Shown: positions 41,034 to 48,931, counted from the first letter of the stretch. The stretch is 64,000 nt of DNA from an uncultured Oscillospiraceae bacterium (GCA_934636865.1 CAKUBI010000001.1:124001-188000); one strand, 5' to 3'. Notes: a model not told the origin generated them from the sequence alone. Program-made: numbers and translations.

Positions 41034-41070
41034 GAAAATCACTCCTTTTGGAAAATAGCAAAAGAAAAAA

Positions 41071-41103
41071 GTGTCCCTTCGAAGCTTCCCTTCGAAGAAA
41101 CAC
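41071..41103 (-). terminator. Riboswitch expression-platform terminator of guaD
   Basis: On the minus strand a 14-bp stem (outer part GTGT / ACAC, inner part CTTCGAAG twice) with a 5-nt loop is followed by six U's (41065-41070). Its 5' arm starts at the last base of aptamer helix P1. Confidence 0.88.
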
Positions 41104-41170
41104 CCATAGCAGGACCTTTCGGCGGCCCCGTAGAAACTTTCGCGCCAAATAAGCGAAATTATATGAGCTT
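41101..41170 (-). promoter_or_regulatory. Guanine-class purine riboswitch aptamer upstream of guaD
   Basis: On the minus strand the three-way junction is complete. P1 is CTCATA / TATGGG. J1/2 is TAA. P2 is TTTCGC / GCGAAA with loop TATTTGG. J2/3 carries the hallmark GTTTCTA, and P3 has loop GCCGAAA. The nucleotide aligned with position 74 is C, which specifies guanine rather than adenine. The base aligned with conserved A73 is G and could pair with C53, an unusual change. A terminator follows directly. Confidence 0.9.
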
Positions 41171-41185
41171 TTTTCCTCTGCCCCA

Positions 41186-41214
41186 AGGATACCACGCCGC
41201 GGCGGGAAATGCAA
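41186..41214 (-). promoter_or_regulatory. Predicted promoter of the guaD riboswitch transcript
   Basis: TTGCAT and TATCCT are separated by 17 bp on the minus strand. The predicted start lies just before the aptamer. Confidence 0.65.
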
Positions 41215-41267
41215 GCGGTCTATCCTAAGCGCAGGGCGCATAGGATGGGGACAAGAGGTGAGGAACG

Positions 41268-42428
41268 ATGCAGAAGAACCGGACAAGACGGGCGGCGCGC
41301 ACGATCTGCTCGCTCTCGCTCGCGGCGGCGACGCTGTGGGGCGTGGGCGTGACGGCCCCGGCAAAGGACGCGCGCTCGGCCCTGCGGGCGCTGCGCCGGG
41401 GCAGCGGCGTGAGCGTGATGCTGCTTGAATGGGAGCGCGGCGGCGCGGGAACGGACGCGCTCAGCGCGCCGTCGGCGCTGGCGCTGCGCATGACGCCGCT
41501 TTTGCGCGCGGGGGAAGCGAGCGTCGCGCAGGCGTGGTCGGCGGAGCTGGAGCAGCCGCCGGACGAGACCGCGCAGGACGGACAGGACGAGGAGGAGAAC
41601 ACGGTGCTCTCCCAGCCCGTGACCAGCGGCGAGCTGGTTGTGACGGAAAACGGCGTGGCGGCGCGCACGCTCAGGCCCTCCGACCCCTCGGGTTACACGG
41701 TGTATGGGAATGTGTACATCAACAACGGCTCGGACGCGGCGCTGGACGCGTCCATGCTCGACGGTGCCTACGCCGCGTCGCTCGGGGCCGCGGGGCCGCA
41801 GGTGCTCATTCTCCACACCCACGCGACCGAGAGCTACACCATGCCCGCGGGGTCTGAATACGAGGCGTCCGACACCTTCCGCACGACGGATACGCGCTGC
41901 AACATGGTCCGCATCGGCGATGAGATGGAGCAGGTGCTCACCGCCGCGGGCATCGGCGTCGTGCACGACCGCACGCTCTACGATTACCCGAGCTATTCCG
42001 GCTCCTACGACCGCTCGCTCAGGGCCATCGAGGACTACCTTGCGAAATACCCGACGATCTCGTTCGTGCTCGACGTGCACCGCGACGCGGTGCAGGACGC
42101 AAGCGGCAACCAGTTCAAGCTCCTCTGCGGCGAGGATAAAAACGCCGCGCAGCTCGAATTCGTCATCGGCTCGAACGGCGGAGGACTGAGCCACGACCAC
42201 TGGCGCGAGAATTTGAAGCTTGCCTGCGCCGTGCAGGAAACGCTCTATGCGGACTACCCCACGCTCATGCGCCCCATCGCCGTGCGAAACTCGCGCTACA
42301 ACCAGTTCAAGACCACAGGCTCGCTTCTGGTCGAGGTCGGCACGGCGGGCAATTCGCTCGAGGAGGCCGTCAACGCCGGGCGGCTTTTTGCCGCGGGCTT
42401 TGCCAAAACGATACAAAAGCAGGGATAA
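41268..42428 (+). CDS. spoIIP: Stage II sporulation protein P
   Basis: A 386-residue peptidoglycan amidase/endopeptidase of the SpoIIDMP engulfment machinery. An N-terminal membrane anchor or signal spans about 8-28. The SpoIIP domain shows VLILHTHATESY, SFVLDVHRDAV and the C-terminal LLVEVGTAGNSLEEA. The linker (about 90-125) is acidic. AGAGGTGAGG precedes the ATG. It shows that the organism has at least part of the sporulation programme. A weak sigma-E-like site lies upstream. Confidence 0.95.
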   Translation: MQKNRTRRAARTICSLSLAAATLWGVGVTAPAKDARSALRALRRGSGVSVMLLEWERGGAGTDALSAPSALALRMTPLLRAGEASVAQAWSAELEQPPDETAQDGQDEEENTVLSQPVTSGELVVTENGVAARTLRPSDPSGYTVYGNVYINNGSDAALDASMLDGAYAASLGAAGPQVLILHTHATESYTMPAGSEYEASDTFRTTDTRCNMVRIGDEMEQVLTAAGIGVVHDRTLYDYPSYSGSYDRSLRAIEDYLAKYPTISFVLDVHRDAVQDASGNQFKLLCGEDKNAAQLEFVIGSNGGGLSHDHWRENLKLACAVQETLYADYPTLMRPIAVRNSRYNQFKTTGSLLVEVGTAGNSLEEAVNAGRLFAAGFAKTIQKQG

Positions 42429-42497
42429 ACGCCCCTTTGTCGCCGGAATAGACGGAAAGGACCAAAAAAAGATCAAATTCTTGTCAAAGTTGCCGTG

Positions 42498-42526
42498 TTG
42501 CATTCTGCACAAAAATCCTGTTTAAT
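42498..42526 (+). promoter_or_regulatory. Predicted promoter of xpt
   Basis: TTGCAT and TTTAAT are separated by 17 bp, about 45 bp upstream of xpt. That is too short for an aptamer in the leader. Confidence 0.7.
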
Positions 42527-42570
42527 GGGAGTTACCATCAATTCAGAAATTCCATTCAGGAGGGTATTCC

Positions 42571-43149
42571 ATGCAGCTGCTTCAGGATCGCATCCGCCGC
42601 GAGGGCAGAGTTTTGCCCGGCAATATCGTCAAGGTCGACGGATTTCTCAATCACCGCGTCGATACCCGTCTGCTCGAGGACATCGCAGACGAGTTCGCCA
42701 AGTATTTTGACACCAGCAAGATCACCGTCGTGCTGACGGCGGAGGCCAGCGGCATCGCGCTCGCGACCGTCTGCGCGCAGAAGTACGGCGTGCCCATGCT
42801 CTTCGCCAAGAAGGCCAAGAGCGACAACATCGAAAGCGGCCTTTACCAGAGCGAGGTGTTTTCCTACACCTACAAGAAAAAGGTCACGCTGCTCGTCTCC
42901 CAGGAGTGGCTGAACGCGGACGACCATGTCCTTATCATCGACGACTTCATGGCCAACGGTTTTGCCGTGCAGGGCCTTGTCGATATCGTCAACGCCGCGG
43001 GCGCAAAGCTCGAGGGCATCGGCATCGCCGTGGAAAAGGGCTTCCAGGGCGGCGGCGACCGCTTCCGCGCGAGCGGCATCCCCTACAAGGCTCTCGCCGT
43101 CATTGAAAAGGCGGACGAGAACGGATTTGTGTTCCGCGAGGAGGACTAA
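42571..43149 (+). CDS. xpt: Xanthine phosphoribosyltransferase
   Basis: A 192-residue purine salvage enzyme making XMP from xanthine and PRPP. The PRPP-binding motif is VLIIDDFMANG at 120-130, and the N-terminus MQLLQDRIRREGRVLPGNIVKV... is typical of Xpt. It would use the xanthine made by guanine deaminase nearby. Unlike Bacillus subtilis xpt, its leader has no room for a guanine riboswitch. A bidirectional terminator follows. Confidence 0.96.
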   Translation: MQLLQDRIRREGRVLPGNIVKVDGFLNHRVDTRLLEDIADEFAKYFDTSKITVVLTAEASGIALATVCAQKYGVPMLFAKKAKSDNIESGLYQSEVFSYTYKKKVTLLVSQEWLNADDHVLIIDDFMANGFAVQGLVDIVNAAGAKLEGIGIAVEKGFQGGGDRFRASGIPYKALAVIEKADENGFVFREED

Positions 43150-43156
43150 GCACCTG

Positions 43157-43191
43157 AAAAAAGAGGACGGCCAGCCGCCGTCCTCTTTTTT
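43157..43191. terminator. Bidirectional terminator after xpt
   Basis: AAAAAAGAGGACGGC / GCCGTCCTCTTTTTT with a 5-nt loop, between convergent genes. Confidence 0.95.
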
Positions 43192-43196
43192 AATCC

Positions 43197-43982
43197 CTAC
43201 AGCCGGTAGAGCGCGGGCCTTCTGTCGTGAAAGACGGGGACGCTGGCGCGCAGCGGCGCGATGCAGGAAAGATCCAGACCGGCGGAGACGATCTCCTCCT
43301 CCCCGCTTCCCTGCGCAAGGACGGTGCCCAGCGGGTCGATGATGCGCGAAAAGCCGCCGTAGCGCACGCCGCCGCGCTCGCCGCAGGCGTTGCAGGAGAC
43401 CACGAACAGCTGGTTTTCGATCGCGCGGGCGGCGGTGAGCGTCTCCCAGTGGTACTGCCGCGCGGCGGTCCACTGGGCGGGCAGGAATATGACCTGCGCG
43501 CCGCGCAGCGCCAGTGTGCGCCACAGCTCGGGAAAGCGCACCTCGTAGCAGATGAGAAGGCCGCAGCGCACGCCGTCGAGCGTGAAGGTGACGAGATGGT
43601 CGCCGGGGGTGTAGACCTCGTGCTCGCCCATGGGCGTGAAGGGATGGGTCTTGTCATACTCGGCGATGCACGCGCCCGCGCGGTCGAAGACGCAGGCGGT
43701 GTTGAAAATTTTCCCGCCGCGCTGGTTCGACACGCTGCCGGCGACAAGATTGACGTTCAGCTCGCGCGCGAGCGGCGAAAACCGTGCGCGCACGGCTGCG
43801 GCATTCTCATCGCACGCCGCGGCGAGATCGCCTTCCGGCATGAAGCCGGTGTTCCACGTCTCGGGCAGAACGATGACGTCCGGCGCGCCCTCCGCCGCGC
43901 GGCGGATAAGCGCTTCGGCGCGGTCAAAATTCGCCGCGCTCTCAAGCGAGCGCATGTTCATCTGGATGACGCTGACCTTCAT
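43197..43982 (-). CDS. Carbon-nitrogen hydrolase (nitrilase superfamily, omega-amidase-like)
   Basis: 261 residues from the ATG at 43982, which has GGAGGA 7 nt upstream. The nitrilase catalytic triad is intact: Glu41 (LPETW), Lys111 (YDKTHPF) and Cys145 (LLICYEVRFPE). It resembles YafV/omega-amidase-type enzymes that hydrolyse alpha-ketoglutaramate or related amides, though the substrate is not certain. It is monocistronic on the minus strand, preceded by a terminator. Confidence 0.92.
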   Translation of the reverse strand: MKVSVIQMNMRSLESAANFDRAEALIRRAAEGAPDVIVLPETWNTGFMPEGDLAAACDENAAAVRARFSPLARELNVNLVAGSVSNQRGGKIFNTACVFDRAGACIAEYDKTHPFTPMGEHEVYTPGDHLVTFTLDGVRCGLLICYEVRFPELWRTLALRGAQVIFLPAQWTAARQYHWETLTAARAIENQLFVVSCNACGERGGVRYGGFSRIIDPLGTVLAQGSGEEEIVSAGLDLSCIAPLRASVPVFHDRRPALYRL

Positions 43983-44046
43983 GACGGTATCCTCCAAAAC
44001 GTTTTTTCTCCATTATACGAAAAAGAGAGAACGATTGCAACACGGC

Positions 44047-44076
44047 GAAAAAGGACGGCCAAAGCCGTCCTTTTTC
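44047..44076 (-). terminator. Intrinsic terminator upstream of the nitrilase-family gene
   Basis: GAAAAAGGACGGC / GCCGTCCTTTTTC with a CAAA loop; T-runs on both strands. Confidence 0.88.
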
Positions 44077-44238
44077 GTATAGAAGCTGTTGTCAAAAAGC
44101 GTCGCAGACTTTGCGCCGCGCACGGCGCAAATAAATTCAAATCGTTTTTTGGAACGACATGTGCGTGCCCAAAAACACTCTGCACGGAGCGAACGTGCGC
44201 GCCTTTGGCGCGTGCGCTGAGCGCAGTGAAATCCTGCT
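44077..44238. other. Hairpin-rich non-coding segment downstream of the P-type ATPase
   Basis: About 160 bp without a credible gene. It contains TTGCGCC / GGCGCAA (44111-44130) and CGCGCC / GGCGCG (44198-44212) stem-loops. No second copy was noticed in the window. It may be a degenerate intergenic repeat. Confidence 0.45.
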
Positions 44239-44265
44239 CAAAAAACTGACACCGTCAGTTTTTTG
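44239..44265 (-). terminator. Terminator overlapping the stop codon of the P-type ATPase
   Basis: CAAAAAACTGAC / GTCAGTTTTTTG with a 3-nt loop; the TGA stop lies inside the 5' arm on the minus strand. Confidence 0.9.
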
Positions 44266-46138
44266 AAGTGCTCAATGCGCGTATCGCATTGAGCACCGCC
44301 AAGACCATCACGCCGACGTCGGCGAAGATGCCCATCCACATGTTCGCAATGCCGATGGCGACGAGAAGCAAACACGTGAGCTTCACGCCGAGGGAGAATA
44401 CAATGTTCTCGTGCACGATGCGCAGGCACTTGCGCGAGATCTGGATGCCCTTGGCGATCTTCATCGGATCGTCGTCCATGAGCACCACGTCGGCGGCCTC
44501 GATGGCGGCGTCGGAGCCCATCGCGCCCATGGCGATGCCGATATCCGCGCGGGAGAGCACGGGCGCGTCGTTGATGCCGTCGCCGACGAAGGCGAGGCAG
44601 TTGCCCTCCGCCTTTTCGCCGATCAGGTGCTCGACCTGCGCGACCTTGTCGCCGGGGAGCAGCTCGGAATAGACCTCGTCCACGCCCAGCTCCTGTGCCA
44701 CATGCTCGGCGACCTTCTTGATATCGCCCGTGAGCATGACGGTCTTTTTAACGCCCGCGCGCCTGAGCGCCGCGATGGCGTCGCGCGCGTCGCTCTTGAC
44801 CACGTCGGAAATGACGATGTGACCGGCGTACCGGCCGTCCACGGCCATGTGGACGATCGTGCCGACGCTGCGGCACTCCTGCCACTTCACGGCAAGCTCG
44901 TCCATGAGCTTGCCGTTGCCCGCGGCGACGCTGTGCCCATCGACCGTCGCGACCACGCCGCGGCCGCTGCGCTCTTCAATGTTCGTCACGCGCGAGCGGT
45001 CGAGCGCCGCGCCGCAGGCCTTCTGCAGGCTCTTGCTGATCGGGTGCGAGGACGCGCACTCGGCGAGCGCCGCGTATTCAAGCAGCTTGTGGTCCTCCAT
45101 GGGGCTGTGGTGCACGCCCGTGACCTCGAACACGCCCTGCGTGAGCGTGCCGGTTTTGTCGAACACGACGACCTTCGTCTTGGACAGGGCCTCTAAGTAG
45201 TTCGAGCCCTTGATGAGGATGCCCTCGTGACTCGCGCCGCCAAGGCCCGCGAAAAAGCTCAGCGGGATGCTGATGACCAGCGCGCAGGGACAGGAAATGA
45301 CAAGGAACGTGAGCGCGCGGTAGACCCAGACGCCCCACGCGGCGGCATTTCCCATCAGCAGGTTCACAAGCGGGGGCAGGATCGCGAGCGCCAGCGCGCC
45401 GTAGCACACGGCGGGCGTGTAGACGCGCGCAAAGCGGGAGATGAAGTTCTCCGAGCGGGACTTGTGCGAGCTGGAGTTTTCCACAAGCTCGAGGATCTTC
45501 GACACCGTGGATTCGCCGAAGGCCTTCGTGGTTCTGATCTTCAGAACGCCCGTCATGTTGATGCAGCCGCTGATGATCTCGTCGCCCGCCATCACGTCGC
45601 GCGGCAGGCTCTCGCCCGTCAGCGCCGCGGTGTTGAGCGTGGACGTGCCCTCGACGACCGTGCCGTCGAGCGGCACCTTCTCGCCCGGCTGGACCACGAT
45701 CACCGTGCCGACCGAGACCTCGTCGGGATCGACCTGCTCGAGCCTGCCGCCGCGCTCGATGTTGGCGTAGTCGGGGCGGATGTCCATCAGCGCCGTGATG
45801 TTGCGGCGCGACTTGCCGACGGCGTAGCTCTGGAACAGCTCGCCGATCTGGTAGAAGAGCATGACGGCCACGGCCTCGTCGTAGTCGCCGCTCTTCTGAT
45901 AGATGGCCAGCGCGATCGCGCCGATCGTGGCGACGGCCATCAGAAAGTTCTCATCGAACACCTGATGGTTGCGGATGCCCTTCCATGCCTTGCGCAGGAT
46001 GTCGTAGCCGATGGTGACGTAGGAGACGGCGTAGAGCAGCGTGGAGACAAGCATCGGCAGCGGCGCGAACTTCGCGATCAGGAACAGCGCCGCCGCAATG
46101 AGAATGCGGCAGAGCATTTTTTTCTGCTTTTTCGTCAT
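44255..46138 (-). CDS. cadA: Heavy-metal P1B-type ATPase (Zn/Cd/Pb type) without its own metal-binding domain
   Basis: 627 residues; the ATG at 46138 is placed 7-8 nt after AAGGAGGT. The transmembrane metal site has CPC at 283-285. The phosphorylated Asp327 lies in DKTGTLT, the actuator loop is TGES, the HP motif is SSHPIS and the hinge is GDGINDAP. In the last membrane segments, a Lys (GVKLTC) and Asp-Val-Gly (FADVGV) fit the zinc/cadmium/lead class. There is no N-terminal HMA domain; a separate HMA gene lies 67 bp upstream in the same operon. It exports toxic divalent metals. Confidence 0.95.
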   Translation of the reverse strand: MTKKQKKMLCRILIAAALFLIAKFAPLPMLVSTLLYAVSYVTIGYDILRKAWKGIRNHQVFDENFLMAVATIGAIALAIYQKSGDYDEAVAVMLFYQIGELFQSYAVGKSRRNITALMDIRPDYANIERGGRLEQVDPDEVSVGTVIVVQPGEKVPLDGTVVEGTSTLNTAALTGESLPRDVMAGDEIISGCINMTGVLKIRTTKAFGESTVSKILELVENSSSHKSRSENFISRFARVYTPAVCYGALALAILPPLVNLLMGNAAAWGVWVYRALTFLVISCPCALVISIPLSFFAGLGGASHEGILIKGSNYLEALSKTKVVVFDKTGTLTQGVFEVTGVHHSPMEDHKLLEYAALAECASSHPISKSLQKACGAALDRSRVTNIEERSGRGVVATVDGHSVAAGNGKLMDELAVKWQECRSVGTIVHMAVDGRYAGHIVISDVVKSDARDAIAALRRAGVKKTVMLTGDIKKVAEHVAQELGVDEVYSELLPGDKVAQVEHLIGEKAEGNCLAFVGDGINDAPVLSRADIGIAMGAMGSDAAIEAADVVLMDDDPMKIAKGIQISRKCLRIVHENIVFSLGVKLTCLLLVAIGIANMWMGIFADVGVMVLAVLNAIRALSTSKN

Positions 46139-46205
46139 CAAAATGACCTCCTTTCAAAAAAGTGCCCCGGCGCATTCGTCCGGGGCGGCAGGCGGTGACG
46201 CGGTC

Positions 46206-46424
46206 TTACAGGTAGATCTCGCAGTCGTCCTCGACCTTCTTGCAGTTTTTGAGGACGGCCTTCATCACGGCCTTGGGGTCCTGACCCTCGGCGAACTCGA
46301 CGGTCATCTTCTGGGTCATGAAGTTCACGACGGCGTCGGCGACGCCCTCGGTCTTTTTGGCGGCCTCTTCCATGAGGTTGGCGCAGTTGGCGCAGTCCAC
46401 TTCGATCTGATAGGTCTTTTTCAT
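46206..46424 (-). CDS. Free-standing HMA (heavy-metal-associated) domain protein
   Basis: A 72-residue single HMA domain, MKKTYQIEVDCANCANLMEE, with the metal-binding cysteines at 11 and 14. It is the first gene of the operon with the P-type ATPase, which lacks such a domain, and probably delivers metal to it. AAAGGAG precedes the ATG. The sequence around the cysteines (DCANCAN rather than GMxCxxC) favours Zn/Cd over Cu. Confidence 0.93.
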   Translation of the reverse strand: MKKTYQIEVDCANCANLMEEAAKKTEGVADAVVNFMTQKMTVEFAEGQDPKAVMKAVLKNCKKVEDDCEIYL

Positions 46425-46443
46425 GGTATTTTCTCCTTTTCGG

Positions 46444-46518
46444 CATCAAATATTTAACGATTAAGTGCTTGTTTAATCTTGATGACCGTACTATACTGTC
46501 CGTGAAGGAAAAAGTCAA
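46444..46518. promoter_or_regulatory. Overlapping divergent promoters and operator of the metal-export module
   Basis: Minus strand: TTGACT, 17 bp, TATAGT (46490-46518) toward the HMA gene. Plus strand: TTGTTT, 17 bp, TATACT (46469-46497) toward the regulator. The two -10 boxes overlap. An inverted repeat GATTAA / TTAATC (46459-46478, 8-bp spacer) covers the plus -35 and the minus start region. It is enclosed by CATCAA / TTGATG (46444-46484). This is a good operator for the ArsR-type regulator. Confidence 0.8.
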
Positions 46519-46611
46519 GGGCCGCAATAACGTCTCTTCCGTTCGGGCGAAAAGAATTTCCAAACGGGAGAGCGCCGCGCCCGCGGCCCTATAAGAAAGG
46601 ATGAGACATCT

Positions 46612-47379
46612 ATGGAGGAACTGCGCCTGCCCCACCAGCACGAGCCGGAGCAGACCATGGCGCAGCTGCACGAATCGGTGGAAAACGTCGGCGGCTTCCA
46701 GACCGTCGCGGACATCTTCAAGCAGCTGTCCGACAGCAGCCGCGTGCGCATTTTCTGGCTGCTGTGCCACTGCGAGGAGTGCGTGATCGACCTCTCGACG
46801 ATGGTGGGGATGAGCTCGCCCGCGGTCTCGCACCATTTAAGGCAGCTGCGCGAGAGCGGGCTGATCGTTTCGCGCCGCGTGGGAAAGGAGGTCTACTACC
46901 GCGCCGCCGAGACCGAGCAGGCCCAGCTCCTGCACCGCATGATTGAGCGCACGATGGAAATTTCCTGCCCCGAGGAGGAGAGCCGGGCCGCCGCCAGTGC
47001 GCCGCACCTGCCCCCGCTCGATGCGGAGGTGCACGAGGGCGGCGGCACGAGCGAGCAGATGGAGACCATCCGCGCCGTACACGACTATCTCACGCAGCAT
47101 CTCGACAGCCGCATGACGATCGAGAAGCTGTCGAAAAAATTCCTGATGAACCCCTCGACGATGAAGGCGCTCTTCAAATCCGTCTACGGCAGCTCGCTTG
47201 CCTCCCACATCCGCGAGCACCGCATGGAGTATGCGGCGCGGCTGCTCATCGAGGGCGACGAGAGTGTGGCGCAGGTCGCCCGCGCCGTCGGCTATGAGAG
47301 CCAGAGCAAGTTTTCAACAGAATTTCACAAGGCCTACGGCGTGCTGCCGACGGAGTACCGCCGGTCACAGAAGAAGTAA
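46612..47379 (+). CDS. ArsR-AraC fusion transcriptional regulator
   Basis: 255 residues with two DNA-binding modules. Residues about 27-105 form an ArsR/SmtB winged helix (QLSDSSRVRIFWLLCH..., recognition helix SSPAVSHHLRQLRESG) with a cysteine cluster at 52, 54 and 57 (LCHCEEC) typical of an alpha3-type metal site. Residues about 150-255 form an AraC-type double HTH (MTIEKLSKKFLMNPSTMKALF, then VAQVARAVGYESQSKFSTEF). It lies divergent from the metal ATPase operon and presumably senses Zn/Cd. The ArsR-AraC combination is uncommon. Confidence 0.92.
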   Translation: MEELRLPHQHEPEQTMAQLHESVENVGGFQTVADIFKQLSDSSRVRIFWLLCHCEECVIDLSTMVGMSSPAVSHHLRQLRESGLIVSRRVGKEVYYRAAETEQAQLLHRMIERTMEISCPEEESRAAASAPHLPPLDAEVHEGGGTSEQMETIRAVHDYLTQHLDSRMTIEKLSKKFLMNPSTMKALFKSVYGSSLASHIREHRMEYAARLLIEGDESVAQVARAVGYESQSKFSTEFHKAYGVLPTEYRRSQKK

Positions 47380-47380
47380 G

Positions 47381-48898
47381 TCATAAAAGCTCGAACGTCT
47401 CCGCGTCATACGGGATTTCGCGGAACACCATGCGCCATTCGATTCGCTCCGCCGCTTCAAAGTGCAGCGACGAGCACGCGGCGTGGAGCTTCCCCTGCGC
47501 CGCTTCGCCCACAACGATGGCGACCGGCCCGTCTGCGCCGCCGATGATGCCGACGCAGAAATCATTCTGCGCCTCAGGCCCAAAGGAAGCGGTCTCGCGT
47601 TTGACCTGGTGCGGGCGGTCACTCTCGGCACTGTCCTCGACGAAAATCGAGTTTTCCGGCGGCTCGGGCGTGAGTGTGTAACTGATAGCCGTGAAATGCG
47701 TCGGATAGTCGAAGTCCGGGTCAAGGTGCAGCCGCTCGCGCGGCAGCGTCTGCGGCTCGACCTCCTGCACGGTGAGGACATAGTCCGTGCCGCGGTAGGA
47801 AAAGGCGAAGGTATCGCCTGCCTTGTCCGCGCGGAAGCGCGGGCCGGGAACGCGCACCTCGTCCGCCGTCATCGTGACGGAAAGCGACCCTATCTTCGGC
47901 GCGCGCTTCGTGACAAACGGGAACGCCGCGCGGCGGATGCTCCAGCCATACGTGCGGTCAAGGCTGTAGTGCGCCATGGCGGCTTCCGCGTCGGCGCAAT
48001 AGCCGGGCTGGTCCGGCAGGAAAACGACGCTGCAGCCGTGGGTCGAACGGAGCGCCGCGCCGTTCAGCGTAAGAACGGGGGAAACGCCGAGGCCGAGCGG
48101 GTGCTCGCGCTCCATCTGCGCGCGCTCGTCGCACGTGAAGTCGATGGGCTCGCCGCTTTCAGGATCGATCCCCCACTTTTTCGTGAAATCGCGCAGCGCG
48201 GAAGCGTCCGCGCGCAGGCAGAAGTCCATGACAAGGCCCTTCGCGCAGACGTAGACAGACAGCACGAACCACTCGCGCCCCGCCCAGGAAAACCATTTTT
48301 CGATGGGGACCTCCCGGCCCGCGCGCCCGCGCCCGTGATGGCCCCAGAAGCTGCCGTCAAAATAGACCTTCCAGACCTCTTTCTGCTCGGGCGCGCCGCC
48401 GTTCATTTTGGGGTCGTAAAAATCCTCGGTGAATTTGAGCCTGCTGAGATCGGACTCCGCCTGCAGCCCGTGCAGGTACTGCCACGGCTTTTCCATCGGC
48501 GCGAGGGAAAAGGCTGTGGAGATCTGCGAGAGCACCGCCCGCTGCTCGTCCGACGGCGGATTTTCGGCAAGGAAGGCGTCGAACTGCGCCTCATCCCACT
48601 GCCACACCTGCTCGAGCGCCGCGCTGCCGCCGGCCGCGAGAAGCAGGCGCAGAAAGTCGGCAAAATCGCGCGCGATCACGTGCACGCAGTCCTTTCCGCC
48701 GTTCATCGGGCTCACGGCAAAGACCGTCTCGCCGAAGCCGCGCACAAAGCAGAAGTGGATGCCGTCCACCCCGGCCCAGCCGAAGATGGAAGCGCCCTTC
48801 GGCGTGCAGAAATAGGGATCGTTGTCCTCCCGGCGCATCACGCCGAGGGAAGACAGGTCGATGGATTTTCGCAGAAATTTTTGATAAAACGCCGCCAT
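47381..48898 (-). CDS. Protein of unknown function (505 residues)
   Basis: I do not recognise this family. It is rich in aromatic residues, with Trp/Phe clusters (SIFGWAGVDGIHFCFVRGFGETVF near the N-terminus; VYFDGSFWGHHGRG and WFSWAGREWFVL in the middle), and has no signal peptide or clear membrane segment. Near the C-terminus is GIIGGADGPVAIVV, close to a motif known from sodium-pumping decarboxylase beta subunits, although this protein is otherwise unlike them. GGAGGA precedes the ATG. It is monocistronic, with a weak promoter upstream. Confidence 0.75.
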   Translation of the reverse strand: MAAFYQKFLRKSIDLSSLGVMRREDNDPYFCTPKGASIFGWAGVDGIHFCFVRGFGETVFAVSPMNGGKDCVHVIARDFADFLRLLLAAGGSAALEQVWQWDEAQFDAFLAENPPSDEQRAVLSQISTAFSLAPMEKPWQYLHGLQAESDLSRLKFTEDFYDPKMNGGAPEQKEVWKVYFDGSFWGHHGRGRAGREVPIEKWFSWAGREWFVLSVYVCAKGLVMDFCLRADASALRDFTKKWGIDPESGEPIDFTCDERAQMEREHPLGLGVSPVLTLNGAALRSTHGCSVVFLPDQPGYCADAEAAMAHYSLDRTYGWSIRRAAFPFVTKRAPKIGSLSVTMTADEVRVPGPRFRADKAGDTFAFSYRGTDYVLTVQEVEPQTLPRERLHLDPDFDYPTHFTAISYTLTPEPPENSIFVEDSAESDRPHQVKRETASFGPEAQNDFCVGIIGGADGPVAIVVGEAAQGKLHAACSSLHFEAAERIEWRMVFREIPYDAETFELL

Positions 48899-48931
48899 AA
48901 GAGGTCCTCCGTCGTGCGCAAGGTTTTCCCC

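Noticed and set aside
41103..41167. Adenine riboswitch interpretation
   Set aside because: The specificity base is C rather than U and the downstream gene is guanine deaminase.
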